Below, one piece after another: positions 8,869-17,726 of a stretch of DNA of 64,000 bases (position 1 is the stretch's first letter; every line of letters begins with the position of its first letter). The stretch comes from Chlorogloeopsis sp. ULAP01 (lineage in GTDB: Bacteria > Cyanobacteriota > Cyanobacteriia > Cyanobacteriales > Nostocaceae). The translations under genes were made by a program, and so were the position numbers. The notes under the pieces were generated by a model. That model was not told the origin of the DNA and ran no database searches. It saw only the letters and a program-made list of their open reading frames with translations. The stretch is from the NCBI RefSeq assembly GCF_030381805.1, contig NZ_JAUDRH010000011.1:216813-280812 (forward strand), given 5' to 3'.

Positions 8869-9576
8869 TTATGCTTCCTTGGTAACAGTTTCTTGTTGTA
8901 ACAAAGGCAATGGCAATCCCACTGCTTCTATTAACTCCTTGGGTGGAGCCTCTCTTTGGGGACTTTTCAAATATTGCCCATCGTTAATTGGAGGTACTAC
9001 CTTCATTTGGTGATAAATACTGTGGTAACGGTGAGTTTGTTGACTTACCTGCCGCTCTTGGATACTTTCATTAGCAATTTTTTTACGCAGCTTAATTATT
9101 CCATCAATCACTGCCTCTGGTCTAGGTGGACATCCTGGTATATAGACATCGACAGGTATTAACTTATCTACACCACGAACAGCCGTGGGAGAATCAACAC
9201 TAAACATCCCACCCGTAATTGTGCAAGCTCCCATTGCCATGACATACTTAGGTTCTGCCATTTGCTCGTAGATTCGCACCAAAGTAGGAGCATATTTCAT
9301 CGTCACAGTACCTGCGGTAATAATTAAATCTGCTTGCCTGGGAGTAGTACGGGGAATCATCCCAAATCGCTCCATGTCGAAGCGAGAAGCATAAGCAGAC
9401 ATAAACTCAATAAAACAGCAAGCTGTGCCAAACATCAAAGGATACAAACTGGACATTTTCGCCCAGTTGTAGAGGTCATCTACAGTAGTTAAAATAATGT
9501 TTTCAGATAATTGTTGCGTTACTTGTGGACGTTCTATGGGATTGATGATTGTGTCAGTCATCGTTTGAGTCTCCAA
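8869..9576 (-). CDS. ndhK: NAD(P)H-quinone oxidoreductase subunit K (solitary)
   Basis: The 20-kDa PSST/NuoB subunit of the NDH-1 complex, which carries the terminal iron-sulphur cluster N2 next to the quinone site on thylakoid or plasma membranes. All four cluster ligands are present: C53-C54 in FGTACCFIEF, C118 in MGACTITGG and C149 in YIPGCPPRPEA. Length 235 aa. In most cyanobacteria ndhK is the middle gene of ndhC-ndhK-ndhJ; here neither ndhC nor ndhJ is adjacent, so this is probably a second copy. The region after the CC pair reads MSAYASRFDMERFGM, different from the AALIGSRFDFDRFG recalled for the usual cyanobacterial copy. The start could also be M6. Confidence 0.92.
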   Translation of the reverse strand: METQTMTDTIINPIERPQVTQQLSENIILTTVDDLYNWAKMSSLYPLMFGTACCFIEFMSAYASRFDMERFGMIPRTTPRQADLIITAGTVTMKYAPTLVRIYEQMAEPKYVMAMGACTITGGMFSVDSPTAVRGVDKLIPVDVYIPGCPPRPEAVIDGIIKLRKKIANESIQERQVSQQTHRYHSIYHQMKVVPPINDGQYLKSPQREAPPKELIEAVGLPLPLLQQETVTKEA

Positions 9577-10076
9577 AAGTTGGAAAAAGGCAGAAGGGAA
9601 TTAGGACACGGAGACACGGGGAAAAGGAGTTGAGGAAGTGATAAGAGTAAATTCTTCCCCATCCTCCCCATCTTCCCTATCTCCCTCATCTGTTCCTTTC
9701 CCTTATCTCCCCATCTCCCCCTCTCCCACTCCTCTGCTGATAGCTCTAGTTTCTGACGTTTTTTGGAGACGTGCCAGTAAAGATAAAGGTTTTAAGGTGC
9801 TAACTTAAGTTGGATATTTCGCTTATGCAAGTAAGCCTAGCCGCTTGCCGTTATCGTGAGCTAAACGAATCAGATATTGGTGAGCAGGGCGATTAATGGT
9901 GTTAAGCTATAAGTTAACTTTTGTTACATACAAGCAACTAAAAGGTCTGCAATCTTTGGAAATACAGACAAAATCGAAATTAGCAGTGGTTAGGTTGTAT
10001 AAAATTTAGGGCAAGTTCATACCTTGCCTTAAAACCAATAAAATTAATATCAACTTGGCGTTAGCCTTGTAAGCCA
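9577..10076. other. Divergent intergenic region with pyrimidine-rich and GACACGG repeats
   Basis: 500 bp between ndhK and the NB-ARC/WD40 gene. At 9603-9625 there are GGACACGGAGACACGGGG repeats, the same family as at 10351, 37630 and 43470. From about 9655 to 9730 is an almost pure pyrimidine run built of CCCCATCTCC-like units. Promoters of both divergent genes must lie here, but I could not identify them. No ORF. Confidence 0.45.
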
Positions 10077-13000
10077 ATGGAAGTGTACAAGCAAAGACGC
10101 AGACGTGGTGTTATTCTTAATCTCCAAGGATGGAATAAGCTGCAAACAGCTAGACATCAAGTAGAGATTGTAGAAAATGACGGAGCCAAATTAACTCTGG
10201 AAGAGTTGAGCTACCGTACTCAGCTTGCTCCCTTTACTGTCTCTAAAGTTTTAGCAAGGGAAGAGGGAGTTGATAAGCAAACCCTTGAATACTTCTTTAG
10301 AGCCTTTGGGTTGCAACTGACGAAAAGTGATTTTGTGAGAGCAGGAAATGAAGGAGACGCGGGGAATCAAGAAGACGCGGAGATAGGAAGTAGGGGAGAA
10401 ATCCAAAATCATGCAGATTGGGGTGAGGCACCTGATGTCTCGATTTTTTTTGGACGTACGGAGGAGTTGAGTAAATTAGAGTATTGGGTAGTAAATGATC
10501 GCTGCCGACTGATCGCTTTGCTGGGGATGGGTGGCATAGGCAAGACTTCTTTAGCAGTAAAGTTAGCACAGCAACTTCAAAAGCAGTTTGAGTTTGTAGT
10601 CTGGCGAAGTCTCCGCAACAGCCCGCCACTGAGAGAATTGTTGAGTAATTTGCTTCAGTTTTTTGCCGACGGGCAACCTGTTAACTTATCAGAAAATTTA
10701 GGGGATATAGTACTTATCTCTCAATTTATGGCACACTTGCGATCGCATCGCACGCTTGTGGTATTAGACAATGCAGAATCGATTTTGGCAAGTGGCGATC
10801 GCACCGGGCATTATCAAGCTGGATATGAAGATTACGGACAACTGTTACAGCAAATTGGAGAGACGGCACATCAAAGCTGTGTGGTACTGACAAGTCGAGA
10901 AAAGCCTCAAGAAATCGTAGCCTTAGAAGGAGAAACACTACCAGTTCGTTCTTTGCAATTATCGGGTTTGAGCGCGATCGCTGCTCAAGAATTGGTGAGA
11001 ACTAAAAGTTTCTTTTACAGCTGTGATTCTCGTTGCCAAGAGTTAATTCAACATTACGCAGGCAATCCCCTCGCTCTCAAAATCATAGCTACTACAATTC
11101 AAGAGTTATTTAATGGAGATATTGCAGAATTTCTCGCTCAAGACACTAAAGTTTTTGGTAGCATTTACGAACTCTTAACACAGCAGTTTAATCGACTTTC
11201 AGCAGTTGAAAAAGACTTAATTTACTGGCTGGCAATCAATCGAGAACCAGTAAATCTAATAGAATTGCGTGCCGATTTAGTTTTGCCCGTAACTTCCATG
11301 AACCTGCTGGAAGCTTTAGAATCTTTGGCAAGGCGAAGTTTAATCGAAAAAATCTCAGTTCCTCACTCCCCTATACAATTTACCCTGCAACCTGTAGTGA
11401 TGGAGTATGTCATAGACAATTTTATTCAACAGGTGTGTGCAGAGATTGAACAGTGGGGAACAGACGAGAAATGCTTGTTCAACAGCTATGCTTTGATGAA
11501 AGCAACTGCTAAAGATTATATTAGGGCTGCCCAAACAAAACTTATTCTGCAACCAGTCATAGAGCAACTACTGATTTTAGTGCGGAGCAAACAAGCGATC
11601 GCTACTCTACTCGCTCAAATTACAAATCAATTACGAGAACAGACTTTCAAAACATGGCAGCAGGAGAATCAAAAACAAGAAAATAAACCAATCATTCCTA
11701 CCTCCTCACTTTTGGGCGAACCTGGTTACGCAGCAGGTAATATTATTAACCTCTTGTCTTACCTCCAAATTGATTTAACTGGCTATGATTTTTCCTATTT
11801 GACAATTCGGCAAGCCTATCTTCAAGATACTTCTCTCAAGCAAGTTAACTTTGCCCATGCCAATATCTCTCAGTCGGTGTTTGCCAAAACCTTCTCAACA
11901 GCAATGGGTGCGGCATTTAGCCCCGATGGCAGAACAATGGCAACCACACACACCGATGGTTATATTCGCTTATGGGATGTTGTTAGCAGCCAACCGCTAA
12001 TGACTTATCAGGGACATTTGGGCATTGTTTGGGGAGTTGTATTCAGCCCAGATGGTAGGATGCTTGCTACTGCAGGAGAAGACAGAAGCATTAAAATTTG
12101 GGATATCAAGACTGGACAGTGCTTAAAAACCCTTCTTGGTCACAGCGATGGAGTTCGTACTGTAATATATACCCTTGATGGTGACAAATTAATTAGCAGC
12201 AGTACAGATTCTACAATCCGAATTTGGGATACAAGTACGGGAGAATGCATCAAAGTCTTGCAAGGACATACTAGCGGAGTTTGGGCTGTAGCTTTGAGTC
12301 CTTTGCCCACGCCAGTTGCTACAACGGGGGAAACCCTCCGAAGTCGCCCCAACGGGGGAAACCCCCGCACGGCGCTTCTCTCCGCAACGCACTGGCTCCC
12401 CTTAATAAGGGGGGTTGGGGGGATCTTAGCCAGTGGCAGCGATGACAACACAATTAAGCTCTGGGATATTACTACTGGACGCTGTATCAAAACTTTGCAA
12501 GGGCATACTGATTGGATTAGATCTGTCGATTTTAGTACTCAAGGTATGCTTGCCAGTAGCAGCTTAGACGGTACTGTGAGAATTTGGGATGTAGAAAAAG
12601 GTATATGTGTTGACATCCTCAAAGGACACACAAATGGAGTGTATACAATTTGCTTTATCGGTGACGGCAATATTCTTGCTAGCTCCAGCTTAGATCGAAC
12701 AGTACGGGTGTGGAATGTTGCTACAGGGGAATGTCTGAAAACTTTGCAAGGACATACTAATGCAGTTTATGTCAATGCCGTCAATCCCCAAGGAACATTA
12801 CTCGTTACTGGTGGCGATGATTTTTCGCTCAGGCTATGGGATATAGCTAGCGGAGAATGTGTGCGAATGCTTAAAGGCAGGCAAAACTGGTTCTCTTCAG
12901 TGATTTTCAGTCCCGTTCGTCATGCAAATTTTGCATGGGTACTTGCCAGTGGTGGTGAAGACGGCATAGTGAGGTTATGGACACCAGATGGCAAATGTTA

Positions 13001-13865
13001 CAGTTTAGGCAGTCACGCAGATTTTATCTTTGCAGTCAACTTTAGCCCTGATGGACGTATCTTAGCAAGTGGCAGTGCTGACCAAACAATCAGGCTATGG
13101 GATGTAGTAAATGGTCAGTGTATGAAGGTTTTGCATGGACACACAGGTATGGTAACAAGCGTAACTTTCAGTCCAGATAGTCGTATTCTGGCAAGCACTA
13201 GCTATGACCATACAATTAAATTGTGGGATGTAGCAAAAGGTCAACTTTTACATACCTTTGCAGAACACATCACCATGTCAACAGCCTTTAGCCCAGATGG
13301 TAAAAAATTGGCAGTAGGCAGTTTCGACAAAACAGTAAGGATATGGGACTTAGAGACAAAACAGTGCTGCCAAACCTTTGAAGGACACGATAGTTGGACT
13401 TGGTGGGTTGCCTTCAGCCCAGATGGTTTGCTTCTCGCCACAGCTAGTAGCGCCGATCGCACAATTAGACTGTGGGATGTCAACACAAGTGAGTGTATTC
13501 ATATACTTAAAGGGCATCAAGAATGGATTTGGGCGCTCGCTTTTAGTCCAGGTGGTGCTACTCTTGCCAGTTGTAGCAGCGACGGCACAATCAAACTTTG
13601 GGATGTCAAGACAGGTTCGTGCATTGCTACTTTAACAGGACACGATACTTGGGTAATGTCTGTTGACTTTAGTCCTGAAGGTAACATCCTAGTTAGTGGT
13701 GATGGCAATGCTGTAATTAAATTATGGGATGTAGAAACGCAAGAGTGCATCCAAACATTGAGAGCAGAACGTCTTTACGAGGGAATGAATATTTACGGTG
13801 TTAGAGGTTTGACAGAGGCACAGAAATCAACTTTGTTCGCTTTAGGTGCGGTTGAGCAGAGATAA
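10077..13865 (+). CDS. STAND-type NB-ARC NTPase with WD40 repeats
   Basis: 1262 aa, an NLR-like signal-sensing NTPase. Residues 1-86 form a helical domain with HTH-like character (LTLEELSYRTQLAPFTVSKV) common at the N-terminus of cyanobacterial WD40/NB-ARC proteins. The NB-ARC domain begins near 120: P-loop GMGGIGKT (150-157), Walker B TLVVLDNAES, and NPLALKIIA as GxP-like motif. A few pentapeptide-like units (YDFSYLTIRQAYLQDTSL) lead into about 14 WD40 repeats (600-1245), each ending in (I/L)(K/R)(L/I)WD, predicted to form two propellers. Two stretches look like inserted repetitive DNA kept in frame: residues about 92-110 and about 743-781. Ligand and output are unknown; relatives include defence and signalling proteins. 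Confidence 0.9.
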   Translation: MEVYKQRRRRGVILNLQGWNKLQTARHQVEIVENDGAKLTLEELSYRTQLAPFTVSKVLAREEGVDKQTLEYFFRAFGLQLTKSDFVRAGNEGDAGNQEDAEIGSRGEIQNHADWGEAPDVSIFFGRTEELSKLEYWVVNDRCRLIALLGMGGIGKTSLAVKLAQQLQKQFEFVVWRSLRNSPPLRELLSNLLQFFADGQPVNLSENLGDIVLISQFMAHLRSHRTLVVLDNAESILASGDRTGHYQAGYEDYGQLLQQIGETAHQSCVVLTSREKPQEIVALEGETLPVRSLQLSGLSAIAAQELVRTKSFFYSCDSRCQELIQHYAGNPLALKIIATTIQELFNGDIAEFLAQDTKVFGSIYELLTQQFNRLSAVEKDLIYWLAINREPVNLIELRADLVLPVTSMNLLEALESLARRSLIEKISVPHSPIQFTLQPVVMEYVIDNFIQQVCAEIEQWGTDEKCLFNSYALMKATAKDYIRAAQTKLILQPVIEQLLILVRSKQAIATLLAQITNQLREQTFKTWQQENQKQENKPIIPTSSLLGEPGYAAGNIINLLSYLQIDLTGYDFSYLTIRQAYLQDTSLKQVNFAHANISQSVFAKTFSTAMGAAFSPDGRTMATTHTDGYIRLWDVVSSQPLMTYQGHLGIVWGVVFSPDGRMLATAGEDRSIKIWDIKTGQCLKTLLGHSDGVRTVIYTLDGDKLISSSTDSTIRIWDTSTGECIKVLQGHTSGVWAVALSPLPTPVATTGETLRSRPNGGNPRTALLSATHWLPLIRGVGGILASGSDDNTIKLWDITTGRCIKTLQGHTDWIRSVDFSTQGMLASSSLDGTVRIWDVEKGICVDILKGHTNGVYTICFIGDGNILASSSLDRTVRVWNVATGECLKTLQGHTNAVYVNAVNPQGTLLVTGGDDFSLRLWDIASGECVRMLKGRQNWFSSVIFSPVRHANFAWVLASGGEDGIVRLWTPDGKCYSLGSHADFIFAVNFSPDGRILASGSADQTIRLWDVVNGQCMKVLHGHTGMVTSVTFSPDSRILASTSYDHTIKLWDVAKGQLLHTFAEHITMSTAFSPDGKKLAVGSFDKTVRIWDLETKQCCQTFEGHDSWTWWVAFSPDGLLLATASSADRTIRLWDVNTSECIHILKGHQEWIWALAFSPGGATLASCSSDGTIKLWDVKTGSCIATLTGHDTWVMSVDFSPEGNILVSGDGNAVIKLWDVETQECIQTLRAERLYEGMNIYGVRGLTEAQKSTLFALGAVEQR
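10351..10400 (+). repeat. In-frame GACGCGG repeat inside the NB-ARC gene
   Basis: GGAGACGCGGGGAATCAAGA then AGACGCGGAGA; two copies of the GACGCGG unit. They encode the low-complexity linker EGDAGNQEDAEIGSRG between the N-terminal domain and NB-ARC. The same unit recurs at 43470-43502, and as GACACGG at 9603 and 37630. Confidence 0.55.
12301..12423 (+). repeat. In-frame repeat element interrupting a WD40 repeat
   Basis: The WD40 unit reads VWAVALSP, then about 40 residues of non-WD sequence (PVATTGETLRSRPNGG ... WLPLIRGVGG), then resumes as ILASGSDDNTIKLWD. The DNA holds GTTGCTACAACGGGGGAAAC and its inverted partners, plus CTCCCCTTAATAAGGGGGG, both present elsewhere in the window in non-coding DNA (57600-57735; 20546-20570). 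About 123 bp, with the frame preserved. Confidence 0.75.
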
Positions 13866-13915
13866 TAAGTAAATTTAGGCTTTGTTGTGGTGTTCAGACC
13901 GTTTGCCAACTTGAT

Positions 13916-13921
13916 AGGAGG
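13916..13921 (+). promoter_or_regulatory. Ribosome-binding site deciding a GTG start
   Basis: AGGAGG lies 8 nt before the GTG at 13930, supporting that non-ATG start for the cupin gene over the later ATG at 13978. Confidence 0.7.
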
Positions 13922-13929
13922 ATATTAAC

Positions 13930-14427
13930 GTGACTGATGAACAACATTCTCTGCTAAAAGCAGCAGACATTAATTCAATGGATGCGTTTGAGTTTCATCA
14001 TCCGCTCAATCCCAATTCAGAAATTTATTTACGGTTCCTTGGGCGTGCTGTCGGTCTTAAACGCATTGGTGTGACGATTGCTCGTGTACCTCCGGGTAAG
14101 GAATCTTTCATTTATCACGCTCATCAAAATGAAGAAGAATGGGTTTATATATTGTCAGGTCGAGGTATTGCGGAAATTGGAGATAGGTCATACGAAGTTG
14201 AACCAGGAGACTTCATGGGATTTGGGCTACCCCAACAACCCCATCATCTTCGTAATCCATTTAATGAAGACCTTATATACTTGATAGGTGGAGAAGCAGG
14301 ACGCTTAGATGTTGGCGTTTTTCCTCGGCTTGGCAAACGGGTGATTAGGGATAGTGAGTCAGCTTACATATTTGATGAGTCAGCACTTCAACTTTTTTGG
14401 AGCAGTAAGCAATCTGCTGAGGATTGA
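13930..14427 (+). CDS. Cupin-domain protein
   Basis: 165-aa single-domain cupin with a double-stranded beta-helix. Motif 1 is HAHQNEEEWVYILSGRG (two His and a Glu as metal ligands), and the second motif appears as LPQQPHHLRNP. The protein starts at GTG, with AGGAGG correctly spaced. Members of this branch resemble small metal-dependent cupins of sugar-isomerase or dioxygenase type, but substrate specificity cannot be read from the sequence. It is 64 bp downstream of the NB-ARC/WD40 gene on the same strand, so co-transcription is possible. Confidence 0.8.
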   Translation: MTDEQHSLLKAADINSMDAFEFHHPLNPNSEIYLRFLGRAVGLKRIGVTIARVPPGKESFIYHAHQNEEEWVYILSGRGIAEIGDRSYEVEPGDFMGFGLPQQPHHLRNPFNEDLIYLIGGEAGRLDVGVFPRLGKRVIRDSESAYIFDESALQLFWSSKQSAED

Positions 14428-14475
14428 TGCTTACTGGAGTTTTGTAGTTTTGTAGGGTGTGTTGTCGCGTAGTGC

Positions 14476-14504
14476 AACGCACCATCCTAGATTTTCGGTG
14501 CGTT
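14476..14504. repeat. Inverted repeat of the GGTGCGTTA family
   Basis: AACGCACC-13 nt-GGTGCGTT. The same arms occur at 20400-20426 and 54175-54201, and a related TGCGTTACG palindrome at 18399-18430. It lies in the 146-bp gap between convergent genes, so may fold as a terminator-like hairpin. Confidence 0.6.
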
Positions 14505-14573
14505 AGGACTGAAAGGGCTAGGTAGGGTAAGTAGGCAGATGGCAGAAGACAGTTGCTACTAAATTGCTTAAAG

Positions 14574-15455
14574 TCAGCGCCTGTCCAAATCCTGAAACGG
14601 TATGTTAGGAGGAAAGGGAGCAATGGGGAAACTAGGAGGAGCTACTTTGATCAGGCGAGAAACGGTGATGTCAATTAGCTTGTCTTCATCGGACTTACTA
14701 TGTACTTCTGGGTTTTGTCCAGGAGTACACAAATCATTTGTGTTGGGTACAAATGCCCAGTTAGCAGGAGAACAATTCGTCCAAAAGTGTCTGATCATTT
14801 GAACCCGCGCCGTTGCCACAAATTCTCCTAGATTGTAATAGGTGATGGGGCCACTGGAAATCAAGTATTGAGCAGAAGTTGGCGAAGGAGGATCATCCGT
14901 GACTCCTGCGTGTGCGAATTCTTTTGTGACTTGCTGTGGATTAAATGAGTCACCAGAGTTAAATGTAACTTTGTTATTTGTATAAATAGGTCTTGACGAA
15001 CCAGGATATAGGAGTGGCCACATCTTACCTGCGCCGACATGAGGGACATATTTTACTCTTTTCTCTTGACCTTGTTCATCGGTGACAAGTAGTTCATAGG
15101 ATGCAGGTAAAAAGTATTGAGGGCTAATAAAAAAGTAGACCGAGTCCCCTGGATAAATAACTAGTGGGTTGGGAGGAGAGGAATTTCCATTGTAGGAAGC
15201 TCTAAGTGCTGGCTCGATTAACAGTCTATCTTCTCTTGGGATGATGTTTAAAGCTTCGTAAACATCAATATCCAAACACCTTTTATTTGAATCAGCAGGA
15301 CAAGCGCTAGTTTTTTGAGCTACAGCTATTGAAGTTTTTGTATGTACCCAAGAATCCCAAGTCACAACTGCTGCTGTGATACTGGCAATGGAAATACAAG
15401 CAATAATTGCTGTTGTAATAAATGCAAGAAACTTTTTCACCAGTTTCGACTCCAA
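14574..15455 (-). CDS. Membrane-anchored or secreted protein of unknown function
   Basis: 293 aa. The N-terminus has a basic start and one hydrophobic segment (FLAFITTAIIACISIASITA, residues about 10-29) that could be a signal anchor. The rest is soluble-looking, with scattered cysteines (ACPADSNKRCLDID; WTNCSPANWAFVP; NDLCTPG) that could form disulphides outside the cytoplasm, and a proline-rich tail SFPIAPFPPNIPF. I do not recognise a family. A start 4 codons later is unlikely. There is no operon partner; the neighbour upstream is the phosphatase-like gene on the same strand, 187 bp away. Confidence 0.7.
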   Translation of the reverse strand: MESKLVKKFLAFITTAIIACISIASITAAVVTWDSWVHTKTSIAVAQKTSACPADSNKRCLDIDVYEALNIIPREDRLLIEPALRASYNGNSSPPNPLVIYPGDSVYFFISPQYFLPASYELLVTDEQGQEKRVKYVPHVGAGKMWPLLYPGSSRPIYTNNKVTFNSGDSFNPQQVTKEFAHAGVTDDPPSPTSAQYLISSGPITYYNLGEFVATARVQMIRHFWTNCSPANWAFVPNTNDLCTPGQNPEVHSKSDEDKLIDITVSRLIKVAPPSFPIAPFPPNIPFQDLDRR

Positions 15456-15642
15456 GTCAAAAATTAAATGTAATTTTTGCTTCGTATATCACCAAAGCAA
15501 AAATTTCCAATCCCTATTGTTTTTCTGGTTTAGTTCCCAACTTTACGCAATTATTCATAAAAATTTATTTTTAGGTAGTTAACTTTACATCTTCTGGGCA
15601 ACGGTTTTTGCCTACAAGTGCAAGATTCAGATAACTTCCTTA

Positions 15643-16188
15643 TTACACCCAATCTCTAGCTGTGAGACGGCACTCATTCAGAAGTGCATGGAGTTCCCCT
15701 ACAACTTGAAACGGATTTCTTCCTCGCATTACAGAAGCGATCGCAGCTTCATAGGGATTTCTGCCCGTTCTCCTCACAGCAGCGATCGCAGCTTTGTTAG
15801 ACAATCCTCTACCACTAACCAACCAAGCAGCTAGCACGTGTCCAGTTCGTCCGATGCCACCAGAGCAATGTACAACAACTTTCTCACCTTGCTTATCTGC
15901 TGCTGCTAAAAAGGGAAGTATTTTCTGGGTGAGTGTTTCTCGATCACATAAATGGAAATCTTCAATCGGTGTCCAGCAAACATGATTGCTCCCGAATTCC
16001 TGTTGATATCTGCCTAGAAGATCCGAGTAACGAGCTAGTTGCTGCTCACTCAAAAGACAGCAAACTCTCTTGATGCCAGAGCGCTTCATGAATTCAATCC
16101 AATCATGTACCTCCGTGCTGGAATATCCGGGTTTGGCAGCACCAAATACAATTGGCTCATTTTCCCAAGCAGCGGCAAATTTGTACAT
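15643..16188 (-). CDS. Dual-specificity / tyrosine protein phosphatase-like protein
   Basis: 181 aa. The cysteine-phosphatase P-loop HCSGGIGRTG (CX5R with the following T) is intact, and a candidate general acid Asp is in WTPIEDFHLCDRE. This places it in the compact DSP/tyrosine phosphatase fold; it removes phosphate from Tyr or Ser/Thr, or from a small phosphoester. Cytosolic, no signal peptide. The start ATG at 16188 has no strong Shine-Dalgarno. The many Hanks-type kinases in the window make phosphoprotein substrates plausible, but no partner is indicated by position. Confidence 0.85.
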   Translation of the reverse strand: MYKFAAAWENEPIVFGAAKPGYSSTEVHDWIEFMKRSGIKRVCCLLSEQQLARYSDLLGRYQQEFGSNHVCWTPIEDFHLCDRETLTQKILPFLAAADKQGEKVVVHCSGGIGRTGHVLAAWLVSGRGLSNKAAIAAVRRTGRNPYEAAIASVMRGRNPFQVVGELHALLNECRLTARDWV

Positions 16189-16310
16189 AGCAGTACGATT
16201 TGTAAATAAAAAAGCTCTCTTGCTATTTACTCAACTTGATTGATGAGGGCATTACCTTTACTAACCAAGCCATCATAGTATTTAATGCCAGTTTTGCCGA
16301 AATCAGATAA

Positions 16311-16340
16311 TGTAGTAATGTAGATTATTATTGTACTACA
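16311..16340. promoter_or_regulatory. TGTAGTA/TACTACA dyad, possible operator
   Basis: TGTAGTA-16 nt-TACTACA is a 7-bp dyad ending 14 nt before a small ORF with a strong ribosome-binding site. TACA/TGTA half-sites are typical of BlaI/CopY-type repressors, but the spacing is wider than their usual operators, so the regulator is not identified. Confidence 0.35.
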
Positions 16341-16353
16341 TCAGGGAGGAAGA

Positions 16354-16449
16354 ATGATGACTGAATTACTAGCCGTCCGGGTTCCCTTCAAAAAATTAAC
16401 CAAAACAAGGCGCAGAGATTTTCGTTCAGTTCTCTATTTACAGGAATGA
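16354..16449 (+). CDS. Small ORF or gene remnant, 31 aa
   Basis: ATGATG preceded by AGGGAGGAAG gives MMTELLAVRVPFKKLTKTRR and about ten more residues before TGA. It follows the dyad at 16311-16340. The sequence after codon 17 contains AAGGCGCAGAG, a common intergenic repeat, so it may be the 5' end of a lost gene. I recognise no family. The good initiation region is the only reason to list it. Confidence 0.3.
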   Translation: MMTELLAVRVPFKKLTKTRRRDFRSVLYLQE

Positions 16450-16545
16450 TGCTCGAATTTACAGACACTAGAGAAATTCATCTACAAAAGTGTCCGCCTC
16501 TGTGCGCCTTGTTCATAACAAGCAGCACACATCGAGGAAATATCA

Positions 16546-17607
16546 ATGAATTTGGATTTTTTAGGCTGGAGTGACTTTTTTACTCACAGTTTTGCACCCT
16601 ATAGTCAACAAGGTTTTAGTGTTGGTAGGGTTGCGATTGAATACAGAAAAACTTACATCGTTTATAGCGAGCAGGGCGAACTAACAGCAGAAGTTACAGG
16701 TAAATTGCGACATCAAGCTACTCAACCGCAAGACTTTCCCGCTGTTGGGGACTGGGCGATCGTGCAGGCGCGAGAGTCAGAAGGACGCGCTACCATTCAC
16801 GGAATTTTGCCGAGAAAAAGCAAGTTTTCACGAAAAACCGTTGGTAGTAAAACCGAAGAACAAATTGTTGCAGCTAACATTGACACCGTGTTCTTGGTTT
16901 GTGGACTTGATGGCGATTTTAGCCCCAGAAGAATTGAACGCTATCTGATTCTGGCTTGGGAAAGTGGCGCAAATCCAGTCATAGTTTTAAATAAAGCCGA
17001 CCTGTGCAACTCTTTAGAAGAGAGTGTCTCAGAAGTTGAAGCCGTTGCCCTGGGAGTACCAATTCTAGTATTGAGTGCCACCAATCATCAAGGGCTGGAT
17101 GCCTTGCAATCATACCTGCAACCAGGACAAACAGTTGCTTTATTAGGATCTTCTGGTGTGGGTAAATCTACAATTACCAACCAACTCAAAGGTGCATCAG
17201 TGCAAGCTGTGCAACCAGTACGTCGAGGTGACGATCAAGGTAGACACACGACTACAAATCGAGAATTGATATTACTGCCGACAGGCGGCTTAATTATCGA
17301 TACTCCAGGAATGCGAGAAATTCAAATTTGGGCAGGTGATGAAAGCTTGCAAGGAACCTTTGCAGACATTGAAAGCTTAGCCGCAGAATGCCGTTTTCGT
17401 AATTGCCAGCACAACCATGAACCCGGTTGTGCAGTGCAACAAGCATTACTTGAGGGAGAACTTGATTTTTCAAGATTTCTCAGCTACCAAAAATTGCAAA
17501 AAGAACTTAACTATCTTGTTCGCAAACAAGACAAACGGGCGCAATTAGCCGAGAAAGAACGCTGGAAGAAAATCAATAAAGCTATGCGAAACCATCACAA
17601 ATATTGA
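16546..17607 (+). CDS. rsgA: Small ribosomal subunit biogenesis GTPase RsgA
   Basis: Circularly permuted GTPase that helps 30S maturation, 353 aa. The order is OB-fold (GELTAEVTGKLRHQ; FPAVGDWAIV), G4 NKAD, G1 LLGSSGVGKST, the GDDQGRHTTT switch and G3 DTPGM. The C-terminal zinc knuckle is ECRFRNCQHNHEPGC. GAGGAAATATCA precedes the ATG. All key residues are intact. It is not in an obvious operon. Confidence 0.96.
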   Translation: MNLDFLGWSDFFTHSFAPYSQQGFSVGRVAIEYRKTYIVYSEQGELTAEVTGKLRHQATQPQDFPAVGDWAIVQARESEGRATIHGILPRKSKFSRKTVGSKTEEQIVAANIDTVFLVCGLDGDFSPRRIERYLILAWESGANPVIVLNKADLCNSLEESVSEVEAVALGVPILVLSATNHQGLDALQSYLQPGQTVALLGSSGVGKSTITNQLKGASVQAVQPVRRGDDQGRHTTTNRELILLPTGGLIIDTPGMREIQIWAGDESLQGTFADIESLAAECRFRNCQHNHEPGCAVQQALLEGELDFSRFLSYQKLQKELNYLVRKQDKRAQLAEKERWKKINKAMRNHHKY

Positions 17608-17726
17608 TGACGTTGCGATAAATAACTGATTTTCTTGTGGGGCGGGGATATCACCCGTCCTTCTTTGCCCAATAGCGATCGCTCTTCGAGAAAAAGCGAT
17701 CGCCCTACACAAACTCATGAAGTTAA

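Noticed and set aside
12140..12490. 116-aa minus-strand ORF
   Set aside because: Antisense shadow of the WD40 gene and its repeat insertion.
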